From an uncultured Pseudomonadota bacterium (GTDB lineage: Bacteria; SAR324; NAC60-12): DNA of 11,382 bases. The notes under the pieces were generated by a model. The model saw nothing but the letters and a program-made list of their open reading frames with translations, ran no database searches and was not told the origin of the DNA. The stretch is taken from contig CAJXNF010000054.1 of NCBI GenBank assembly GCA_913056375.1, positions 1 to 11,382 on the forward strand. The letters run 5' to 3'. The translations under genes and the position numbers were made by a program. This document shows positions 1 through 5,721 of this stretch, piece by piece (position 1 is the stretch's first letter; each line of letters opens with the position of its first letter).

Positions 1-274
1 CGGAGCCTTCCTGACGAGGTTGGTTTTGGAATGGCCCCATCACGTTGACAAGCTTCTGTTCCACCTTGATGTGGACCACGGACTTCTGAACTGATTGTAC
101 TAACTCCGCTCTTGCCTTAGAAGCCTGAATCAACGGATCCATGAAAGGCTTGCTCTCAGACCAGGCTGGGACCGTGGTCATGAGTAAAATCAGCAAACCT
201 CCCAACAAGGCTAACAACTTGAGTTGGTAACTCTGGAAACCTAGTTTCCTGTGGACCAAAGAATTGTTCTGCAT
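1..274 (-). CDS. N-terminus of a secreted protein, probably HtrA/DegP-like serine protease (partial)
   Basis: Reading the minus strand from the ATG at 274 gives 91 codons that run off the left edge without a stop. A GAGG ribosome binding site lies 4 nt upstream. Residues 1-39 look like a signal peptide: a basic start (HRK at 8-10), a hydrophobic core from about residue 20 to 36 (LLALLGGLLILLM), and an A-W-S cleavage-type site before E40. After it comes a helical stretch (ASKARAELVQSVQ) and then KSVVHIKVEQ, which resembles the first strand of the trypsin-like fold in HtrA/DegP proteases, where S-V-V-x-I is common. The catalytic triad and any PDZ domain would lie outside the window, so the family call is inference and the signal peptide is the solid part. 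It follows the Spy/CpxP-like gene on the same strand after 91 bp, and an envelope-stress pairing would make sense. Confidence 0.6.
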   Translation of the reverse strand, partial: MQNNSLVHRKLGFQSYQLKLLALLGGLLILLMTTVPAWSESKPFMDPLIQASKARAELVQSVQKSVVHIKVEQKLVNVMGPFQNQPRQEGS

Positions 275-365
275 GATTCCTCAAAAATTGGATAAAAGTT
301 GTTGAAAAAAATTGTTGAGTACGAGCAACTACCAATCTCACTTAGACAGCATTAGTCGGCAGAGT

Positions 366-1058
366 TTAGGTGGCATCATGCTCAGCGTCACTTTCGGATT
401 CGCCGTGTTGCCATCGAGAATGGTGTTCATCGTCTCCTTCCCCATGACGCATGCCGTGGTCTCTCATCCCACGCTGCCACATCCCCATTTGCCTAGGTTG
501 TTGCTCCTTCCACTGCTTCCATTGGACGGGTGTTAGTACCTGGTGAACAGCGGCCAGTTCTGTTGTGTGCAGATTAGCCATCTTCAGGTGCAGGTCTGCC
601 ATCTGCTGATTGTGCTTCTGCAAGGCTTCCTGATCGAAGGTTTCCTGTTGCATCAAATGGCGCTGATCCAGTTGCAGTAACTCACGCTGGGAGCGCAGGG
701 TGATCATTTCCCGCTGGCTTTGCTGAGCAGTGTCTTCCAAGCGATTGATTTGCTCTTCACTGAGGTTCAGGTCCTCTTGCATGTGTAGGAGACCGAGCGA
801 TAGTGAACCCGGCCCACGTTGGAATTGATGGACTCCCCAAGATCCTCCACCACCCTGATGCCGGCGCTTACCCTGATGCCTGCTATCTCTATAGTGCCCC
901 CAATGTTTGCCACCCTCGCCCCGGTGATCAACAAGTTGCGCTTGCCAGCCCGAGGTCGTATTGACCGAATCGGTGGTCTGTGCCAGCGCAATCGGGGTAG
1001 CTAGGCTTGTGGCGAGTAGGGTGCCGACGATGGCTTTTTGCCAGAGTTGCTTTTTCAT
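366..1058 (-). CDS. His-rich Spy/CpxP/ZraP-like periplasmic protein
   Basis: A 230-residue exported protein. Residues 1-26 form a signal peptide ending in A-L-A before Q27. Residues 40-85 are rich in His, Gly and Arg (for example HRGEGGKHWGHYRDSRHQGK). The central region, about 90-190, is a long amphipathic helical section with two LTxxQ-type motifs, LSEEQ and later LTPVQ, which mark the Spy/CpxP/ZraP group of periplasmic chaperone and metal-stress proteins. The C-terminal tail is again His, Asp and Glu rich (HGMRHGEGDDEHH) and could bind zinc, copper or nickel. At 230 residues it is longer than Spy or CpxP (about 160), owing to the two His-rich extensions. An AAGGAGA Shine-Dalgarno at 1063-1069 fixes the start. 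It probably acts as a periplasmic chaperone or metal buffer; the metal specificity is unknown. Confidence 0.75.
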   Translation of the reverse strand: MKKQLWQKAIVGTLLATSLATPIALAQTTDSVNTTSGWQAQLVDHRGEGGKHWGHYRDSRHQGKRRHQGGGGSWGVHQFQRGPGSLSLGLLHMQEDLNLSEEQINRLEDTAQQSQREMITLRSQRELLQLDQRHLMQQETFDQEALQKHNQQMADLHLKMANLHTTELAAVHQVLTPVQWKQWKEQQPRQMGMWQRGMRDHGMRHGEGDDEHHSRWQHGESESDAEHDAT

Positions 1059-1080
1059 TGTCTCTCCTTCATTTGGATTG

Positions 1081-1125
1081 GATCATGACTAAACTCGGGT
1101 GCTTGTCCCGATACATTGATCATGA
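1081..1125. repeat. Paired GATCATGA repeats flanking a small inverted repeat upstream of the Spy/CpxP-like gene
   Basis: GATCATGA occurs at 1081-1088 and again at 1118-1125. Between them is an inverted repeat, TCGGG at 1095-1099 and CCCGA at 1107-1111, with a 7-base spacer. The arrangement lies 23-67 bp upstream of the start at 1058, where an operator or leader hairpin of a stress-regulated gene would sit. I could not match it to a known CpxR, BaeR or metal-sensor box, so the regulatory role is inference. Confidence 0.3.
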
Positions 1126-1212
1126 TTCTAGTTAGAAAATATGAAGAAATTTTGGAGGGATTGTGGAGATTTTGTGAAGAACGAAAATGCTGAAGGAGTG
1201 GTTGGATCTTAC

Positions 1213-1240
1213 TTGTCGTTTCTAGGGTTGTGGCTATAGT
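1213..1240 (+). promoter_or_regulatory. Candidate sigma70-type promoter for folK
   Basis: A -35-like TTGTCG at 1213-1218 (4 of 6 consensus bases) and a -10-like TATAGT at 1235-1240 (5 of 6) are separated by 16 bp. Transcription would start near 1247, giving a leader of about 33 nt before the GTG at 1280. The -10 box lies inside an inverted repeat (GGCTA at 1232-1236, TAGCC at 1240-1244) that could bind a regulator. The match is by eye only. Confidence 0.4.
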
Positions 1241-1279
1241 AGCCAACGGTTTGATGGATGTAATTTCGAGAGGGGATCT

Positions 1280-1795
1280 GTGGAGAAAGTGTTTTTTGGG
1301 CTGGGTAGTAATTTGGGAGATCGAGCTCGCTATCTGCAGCAGGCACGTGAAGCTTTGGCCGATCTGCCGTTACAGGAATTTCAGGCGTCTTCGATTTATG
1401 AGAGCCTACCACTAGCTAACATGGATCAACCGCTCTACCTAAATCAGGTAGTCTGTGGTCAGACCACACTAGGCCCAGAGACTTTGCTGGAGACTTGTCT
1501 GCAAATTGAGAAAAGATTGGGACGGATTCGCTGGGAACACTGGGGTCCCAGAATTATTGATATTGATTTGTTGTCATATGGCAATCTCTGCTTACGATCA
1601 CAGCGTTTGACAATTCCCCATCCAGAACTATCGAATCGCAGCTTTGTGCTGCTTCCCTTGTCTGAATTGGAACCGAGTTGGATACATCCAGAAAGTGAAG
1701 AAACCTTGGATACGATCTGGCAGCAGTGGCAAGCTCAACACCCTGATGAAAGCCTGCCGATAATTTGGAACCCAAAGAAAAGTCTGGCGAAGTAA
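1280..1795 (+). CDS. folK: 2-amino-4-hydroxy-6-hydroxymethyldihydropteridine pyrophosphokinase (HPPK)
   Basis: This cytoplasmic enzyme transfers pyrophosphate from ATP to 6-hydroxymethyl-7,8-dihydropterin, the step before dihydropteroate synthase in folate synthesis. The 171-residue protein has the expected family length and its signatures in order: LGSNLGD at residues 8-14, SSIYES at 37-42, the core RWEHWGPRIIDIDLL at 84-98, and IPHPELSNRSFVLLPL after it. D94 and D96 correspond to the paired magnesium-binding aspartates. The start is a GTG at 1280 preceded by the purine-rich GAGAGGGG, and a candidate promoter lies at 1213-1240. No folP or folB is adjacent. Its stop is only 7 bp from the stop of the convergent hemE. 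Confidence 0.95.
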   Translation: MEKVFFGLGSNLGDRARYLQQAREALADLPLQEFQASSIYESLPLANMDQPLYLNQVVCGQTTLGPETLLETCLQIEKRLGRIRWEHWGPRIIDIDLLSYGNLCLRSQRLTIPHPELSNRSFVLLPLSELEPSWIHPESEETLDTIWQQWQAQHPDESLPIIWNPKKSLAK

Positions 1796-1808
1796 AGTTG
1801 ATTCAACT
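1796..1808. repeat. Short palindrome between the convergent folK and hemE stops
   Basis: AGTTG at 1796-1800 and CAACT at 1804-1808 form a 5-bp stem with a 3-base loop, centred on the 7-bp gap between the two convergent genes. It could work as a weak bidirectional stop signal, but the stem is short and AT-rich and no U-tract follows on either strand, so a terminator is not firmly supported. Confidence 0.25.
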
Positions 1809-2840
1809 CTGCAGCGCATGGGCTGTATCAACAAAATGCTGTACTTTGGTGAAGGGTGTATCTGCTAGCAGTCCGTGGCTCAAGTTCAGAATGTGAGAGC
1901 GGCCACCGGTGGCTGCCAGACAGGCTTGGGTGGCTTGAGTAATCTCTGTCAAGTTCCCATCTCTGAGAAGTTGATTGCTCACATTACCTTGCCAGATCAG
2001 ATCAGGGTACAGTTCTTGTGCTTTTCTCAGATCGATACACGAGCCCACACTAAGTCCTTTGGCACCGCTCTGTGCCATCCAGTCAAGATATGGGCATTCT
2101 TTGGCAAACAGTAAGGAGTTTGCACCTTTAGTGAGTCCTGCAAATACTTGTTGTTGAGTCGGTAGCGCCCAGCGTTCATAAAGTCCTGGGCTCAGTTCGT
2201 CGGCAAAGGATTCAAATAATTGCACTGCCTGAGCCCCTTGGGCTAGTTGATAGTTCAGGTAGTCGATGGTCATCTGAGTTAGTTTTTCGAGCAATAGCTC
2301 TACAAGTTTGGGATGATCTTCAAAGATTTCCAGAACCTTTTTCTGCTGACGATGAGGGGAGCCTCCGGCTAACAAAAAGAAAGCTAGTGTGACAGGAGCT
2401 CCAGCAAATCCAAGTACAGGCAACTCACCCCGCAGTTCTTCGTGAATTCCTTGTAAGATGGCTCCAACATGACTCAGGTCAGTTGCTGGATCGGGCAGTC
2501 GTAGTTGGTGAACTTGTGCCAGAGTTTGTATTGGCTCACTGATCGGTCCTGGACGAAAAATGAATGGCGCACCCATCGGAGCCAGTGGTGTCAGGATATC
2601 CTGAAACATGATGATCGCATCAACCCCAAGTCGCTTGGGTAGCAGAGAAACTCGAATTGATTGTGCTACATCCCCAAACAGTTCCTCCAGGGGACGCCCG
2701 TCTGCTTCCCGAAGGGCGATATATTCGGGATCTGTTCTGCCGGCCTGCCGCATCATCCAAACAGGTACTCTGGACACCGGCTCACCACGGAAGACACGGA
2801 GCAAGAGGTCATTTTTTTGGGTGTTGTCGATTTGAGCCAT
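1803..2840 (-). CDS. hemE: Uroporphyrinogen decarboxylase
   Basis: HemE removes the four acetate carboxyl groups of uroporphyrinogen III to give coproporphyrinogen III in heme synthesis, in the cytosol. From the ATG at 2840 the protein is 345 residues, the normal family length. Visible signatures are PVWMMRQAGR at 26-35 (substrate-binding arginines R31 and R35), FQDIL with D81 as the expected catalytic aspartate, GFAGAP at 144-149, the LFES segment with the conserved serine, and LNLSHG with the conserved histidine near 322. Two differences stand out against the textbook family: RYLPE is replaced by RTDPE, and F155 occupies the place of the active-site tyrosine (Tyr164 in the human enzyme) in my alignment from memory. 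An ATG at 2861 would add seven residues but would overlap the start of the divergent ATPase gene. Neither start has a clear Shine-Dalgarno. Confidence 0.93.
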   Translation of the reverse strand: MAQIDNTQKNDLLLRVFRGEPVSRVPVWMMRQAGRTDPEYIALREADGRPLEELFGDVAQSIRVSLLPKRLGVDAIIMFQDILTPLAPMGAPFIFRPGPISEPIQTLAQVHQLRLPDPATDLSHVGAILQGIHEELRGELPVLGFAGAPVTLAFFLLAGGSPHRQQKKVLEIFEDHPKLVELLLEKLTQMTIDYLNYQLAQGAQAVQLFESFADELSPGLYERWALPTQQQVFAGLTKGANSLLFAKECPYLDWMAQSGAKGLSVGSCIDLRKAQELYPDLIWQGNVSNQLLRDGNLTEITQATQACLAATGGRSHILNLSHGLLADTPFTKVQHFVDTAHALQS

Positions 2841-2859
2841 TAATCTATTGGGAATATGC

Positions 2860-3756
2860 ATGAAGAAGAAAAGTGCGCCATTGATCCAGAACGCACCTTG
2901 CGAACGTTGTCACGGTACCCATGTCCTGATTGAAACGGTCCCCGGGCAGCGCTACGCAAGAGGGCGACTCTGCGAGTGCTTCCCTACACCTTGCCACGCT
3001 TGTAGTGGAACAGGCTTTATTTTGCGACGAGACCGTTTCCATCGCGAAATGGCAGCGAGTTGCCCAGAGTGTGTTGGTCGCCTGCAGCGGGTGGAATTGT
3101 ACAACGAGGCCCGAGTGCCGAGGCGTTATCTACATAGCCGTCTGCAAGTAACGGATCAAGACAAGCACAATGCTCAGATTTTCTCTCTGCTTGACGCAAT
3201 TCATCGCAACTTGCCGGACTATCTACGTACACACCAAGAACAGGGTTCAACAACGGATGACCTGAAAGGCATGGTGCTGATGGGGCCACCCGGTACAGGC
3301 AAGACACATTTGCTCAGTGGCTTTGTGTATCAGTGTACGATTACCCATGGGATTTCCTGCGTGTTCCAAGGCTTTACTGAATTACTGTCTGAACTCAGAC
3401 AAGGCTATTCCGATGGCAAGTCGGACATGGAAATTATAGAACCTCACCTGCTTGCAGATGTGTTGATCATCGATGATATGGGCAAAGGACGCAACACTCC
3501 ATGGGAATTGGGTATTCTGGATACCTTGATCACGGAGCGCTACAACCGAGATCGAATTGTGATGGTGACGACTAACTACACGGAAGCAGAGGAAAATACA
3601 TTACGTGAGAGAGTTCTGAGCAAGGACCGAAGCGAGGAAGAACAGTTTCTCAGTGATACTATCCGCAAGCGAGTTGGAGAGAGAATCTACTCACGTTTAC
3701 GCGAAATGTGTTACTTCGAGGAATTGAATGGTCCTGATCGTAGGCAAGTCGATTGA
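2860..3756 (+). CDS. DnaC/IstB-like AAA+ ATPase with N-terminal eight-cysteine zinc module
   Basis: A 298-residue protein with two parts. Residues 14-71 hold eight cysteines in four close pairs (C14/C17, C38/C40, C45/C48, C68/C71), two of them in DnaJ-like CxxCxGT contexts, so two zinc sites are likely. Residues about 135-295 are an AAA+ domain of the DnaC/IstB helicase-loader group: Walker A GPPGTGKT at 142-149, Walker B VLIIDD at 201-206, a sensor-1-like VTTNY at 236-240, and an arginine-finger candidate in RVGERIYSRL. There is no IstA transposase or insertion-sequence end nearby, so a replicative helicase loader or related DNA-linked ATPase is more likely than IS21 machinery. The ATG at 2860 follows a weak GGGA. 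A TTG at 2848 is possible but less likely. Its start is 19 bp from hemE, on the opposite strand. Confidence 0.8.
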   Translation: MKKKSAPLIQNAPCERCHGTHVLIETVPGQRYARGRLCECFPTPCHACSGTGFILRRDRFHREMAASCPECVGRLQRVELYNEARVPRRYLHSRLQVTDQDKHNAQIFSLLDAIHRNLPDYLRTHQEQGSTTDDLKGMVLMGPPGTGKTHLLSGFVYQCTITHGISCVFQGFTELLSELRQGYSDGKSDMEIIEPHLLADVLIIDDMGKGRNTPWELGILDTLITERYNRDRIVMVTTNYTEAEENTLRERVLSKDRSEEEQFLSDTIRKRVGERIYSRLREMCYFEELNGPDRRQVD

Positions 3757-3803
3757 ACCTAGTCTCAAACAGAATCTACTCCGCACGTTCTACAAAGACT
3801 GAA

Positions 3804-4835
3804 TCAGACTAGTCCTGTTGAGGGTGCCAGCCCAAACATCAGATTCATATTCTGCAACGCTTGCCCTGCAGCTCCCTTCACCAGATTGTCGATTGCACTA
3901 ACGATCACCCAATCCTGGCCTTGTTCGTGCCGGAACAAGTTCATCACACAATGATTACTGTGTGCAACGGCTTTTAGATCAGGCATCACACCTGGCTCCA
4001 GCAAGTGCACAAAGGCCTTGTCGGCACAGAAATCCTGATAGCATTTTCGCAGTTCTGCCTCTTCAATTGGCTCACTAAAGCGAAGATAGATTGTACTTAA
4101 GATCCCTCGGTTCACAGGCAGTAGATGAGGCGTGAAGATAATATCCCCAAGTTGTTCTTCAGGATAGCCCTGCTGGGTCAGATACAACTGAATTTCAGGT
4201 CGATGTTGGTGCTGGAAGATCTTGTAGGGTTTCAGATTCTCATTGACATCAACATAATTCGTCGTTGAATTTTCTACTCTTCCACCAGCCCCGCTGACTC
4301 CGGACTTGGCATCAATCACCGGAGGAACTTTCAGTTTTTTCAGGTGATCTCCCAGTGGCCATAGAGCAAGCAAGGCCCCAGTGGGATAACATCCTGGATT
4401 AGCAACCAGCCTGGCAGTGGCGATCTGTTCAGCAAAGACCTCAGCGAGTCCAAAAACAGCTTTTTCTAACCAACTTTCTTCAGGAGCTAGCTTGTAATGC
4501 TTGGCTGTCAGTTCTGGTGTTTGGAGCCGAAACATTCCTGAAAGATCAATTACTCTTACTCCGTCAGCATGAAGACGAGGGACCCACTCCAAGCTGGCTT
4601 CGTTAGGAACTGCGAGGAAAGCGACATCACACTCGGCTATATCAATCTCGTGACCCGTGAAGGTTAGTGAGGAATCTTGGTAGGCAGGTAATAACCGACC
4701 AACAGGCATACCGTCATAGCGTTCTGATGTGACATGACGCACGTTAGCATTCGGATGTCTCCTGAGCCAGGTCAGTAGCTCCAGACCAGAAAGGCCTCCA
4801 GCCCCAAGGATGGCGATCTGCAAATGTTCGGACAT
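3804..4835 (-). CDS. argC: N-acetyl-gamma-glutamyl-phosphate reductase
   Basis: ArgC reduces N-acetylglutamyl phosphate to the semialdehyde with NADPH, the third step of arginine synthesis. The 343-residue protein has an N-terminal nucleotide-binding loop GAGGLSG (11-17), the active-site cysteine C149 in NPGCYPT, the substrate segment KSGVSGAGG, a histidine-rich HQHRPEI stretch typical of the second catalytic region, and FTPHLLPVNRG. The start is chosen at the ATG at 4835 because GAGG at 4845-4848 lies 9 nt upstream. The longer TTG-initiated frame (4850) would place its start codon directly against this ribosome binding site. The usual LPH motif reads AVPNEAS here, an Asn where His is common. 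It appears to be the last gene of the cluster starting at yicC, with no strong terminator behind it. Confidence 0.93.
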   Translation of the reverse strand: MSEHLQIAILGAGGLSGLELLTWLRRHPNANVRHVTSERYDGMPVGRLLPAYQDSSLTFTGHEIDIAECDVAFLAVPNEASLEWVPRLHADGVRVIDLSGMFRLQTPELTAKHYKLAPEESWLEKAVFGLAEVFAEQIATARLVANPGCYPTGALLALWPLGDHLKKLKVPPVIDAKSGVSGAGGRVENSTTNYVDVNENLKPYKIFQHQHRPEIQLYLTQQGYPEEQLGDIIFTPHLLPVNRGILSTIYLRFSEPIEEAELRKCYQDFCADKAFVHLLEPGVMPDLKAVAHSNHCVMNLFRHEQGQDWVIVSAIDNLVKGAAGQALQNMNLMFGLAPSTGLV

Positions 4836-4893
4836 GCCGTAGATCCTCAAGAAAATCTTTCAATCATAGTTGACGTTTCACAATTCGGTTGGT

Positions 4894-5238
4894 TCACCTG
4901 AATCGTTGTTGATAGTACTCCTCGTGAAAGCCTACCAGAAATTCATCATCAATACGCCAGGTAGGAGCCCGCAGATTCCCACTAGGACCCATCACGCTGG
5001 CAAGAATCTCCTCAGGATTGTCCGTCGCTGGATTCCATTCCAACAGCTTTTTCCCTTTGGCTACAGTCACTTTTGTAGCTCCTTGAATTAGTTCCCAAGC
5101 CGCTTCTGCTGGGATTTTTTCTTTACTGGCGTTGATACGTTCCTCTACAGAAACACTATTTGCGTCAAGAAACTCTTGCGCTCGTTTACACGTGGTTCAA
5201 CCGTTACGGAAGTAACCCCATTGAATTGAGATAGACAT
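4894..5238 (-). CDS. ArsC/Spx-like thioredoxin-fold selenoprotein with UxxC motif (in-frame TGA read as Sec)
   Basis: From the ATG at 5238 the minus strand reads 13 codons, an in-frame TGA at 5197-5199, then 100 more sense codons to the stop at 4894-4896: 114 residues with selenocysteine at position 14. The sequence around it is YFRNG-U-TTCKRAQEFL, a UxxC version of the CxxC redox motif at the end of the first strand of a thioredoxin fold. Spx proteins have C-x-x-C-R-K-A at this place. Further on are AKGKK and GNLRAPTWR, the latter probably the cis-proline segment, then FLVGFHEEYY. Features of the ArsC/Spx-like group are therefore present on both sides of the TGA in one frame, which argues against a degraded gene. 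TTGAGA lies about 8 nt upstream of the ATG; a second ATG at 5244 is in frame. A SECIS-like hairpin follows the TGA. The substrate is unknown; a thiol-disulfide or reductase role is inferred. It lies 36 bp after mgsA and 58 bp before argC. Confidence 0.85.
5162..5181 (-). promoter_or_regulatory. Candidate bacterial SECIS hairpin
   Basis: On the coding (minus) strand, 15 nt after the TGA, GCGCAAGA pairs with UCUUG-A-CGC. The outer stem is GCG with CGC (5179-5181 and 5162-5164), there is one bulged A at 5165, the inner stem is CAAGA with UCUUG (5174-5178 and 5166-5170), and the apical loop is GUU (5171-5173). The loop G is the 24th base after the TGA. Known bacterial SECIS elements sit inside the coding sequence just after the UGA, with a G in a small apical loop recognised by SelB, so both distance and shape fit. 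The folding was done by hand. Confidence 0.7.
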
Positions 5239-5274
5239 AATCATTCTCAAAGAAAAGTTAGGCCACCTGCTCCT

Positions 5275-5697
5275 TCAGGGAAGGCTTGGATGGCGAGGAT
5301 AGTCTTGTCCTAGCAATGTAGAACTGAACAAAAAATCAGCTGTTGCCGTGCTACAAGCCATGGGAATATCCCAAACAACAGCGAGCCGAAGCAGGGCCTT
5401 GACATCGGGATCATGTGGCTGAGAAGTCAAGGGATCCCAGAAGAAAACAAGTAGATCTAGTTTTTCTGTGGCAATGAGTGCCCCGATTTGCTGATCACCA
5501 CCAAGGGGTCCGCTGAGCAATCGTGTGATAGGCAGATTCAACTGTTGCTGAAGCAGAGAGCCCGTTGTGCCGGTTGCATAAAGCTCATGCTGGCGCAGTT
5601 GCTCCAGATGCCGTTTTGCCCAGGCCAGTAGGAGAGGTTTCTTGTGATCGTGAGCAACAAGCGCGATTCGCTTTTGTGTGGGCAGAGAAGAGGCCAT
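5275..5697 (-). CDS. mgsA: Methylglyoxal synthase
   Basis: MgsA converts dihydroxyacetone phosphate to methylglyoxal and phosphate, a cytosolic bypass of lower glycolysis used when phosphate is limiting or sugar phosphates build up. The 140-residue protein carries the family motifs VAHDHKK (14-20), ATGTTG (41-46, phosphate-binding), SGPLGGDQQIGA (62-73) and FFWDPLTSQPHDPDVKALLRLA (85-106). D68, H95 and D98 match the catalytic Asp71, His98 and Asp101 of the E. coli enzyme, and H16 matches His19. It is slightly shorter at the C-terminus than the 152-residue E. coli protein. No clear Shine-Dalgarno precedes the ATG, and it begins 24 bp after sppA, so coupling within the operon is likely. The neighbouring redox selenoprotein could relate to carbonyl or thiol stress, but that is only a guess. 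Confidence 0.95.
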   Translation of the reverse strand: MASSLPTQKRIALVAHDHKKPLLLAWAKRHLEQLRQHELYATGTTGSLLQQQLNLPITRLLSGPLGGDQQIGALIATEKLDLLVFFWDPLTSQPHDPDVKALLRLAVVWDIPMACSTATADFLFSSTLLGQDYPRHPSLP

Positions 5698-5721
5698 TCA
5701 AAAGAACTGGAAGCGGAGACC

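Noticed and set aside
275..365. Terminator between the Spy/CpxP-like gene and the HtrA-like gene
   Set aside because: On the minus strand a run of seven T follows only a 4-bp stem (GTTG/CAAC), too weak to call. The two genes may be co-transcribed.
1055..1246. A 63-codon minus-strand frame ending in ATGA overlap with the Spy/CpxP-like start
   Set aside because: It covers the promoter and leader region including the ribosome binding site, its product has no protein-like features, and no ribosome binding site was found for it.
2860..3756. IstB of an IS21-type insertion sequence
   Set aside because: No IstA gene or terminal repeats are present, and the N-terminal eight-cysteine module is not typical of IstB.
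3757..3803. Terminator between the DnaC-like gene and argC
   Set aside because: Only scattered short complementary words (AGTCT/AGACT) and the small GACTAGTC palindrome are present. There is no GC-rich stem with a U-tract.
4870..5091. A 73-codon plus-strand frame
   Set aside because: It lies antisense to the selenoprotein gene, and its translation has no recognisable features.
4894..5238. Pseudogene with a premature stop
   Set aside because: The only interruption is a TGA at the redox-cysteine position. The frame has no other stop or frameshift on either side, and a SECIS-like hairpin follows. Selenocysteine explains all of this better than decay.
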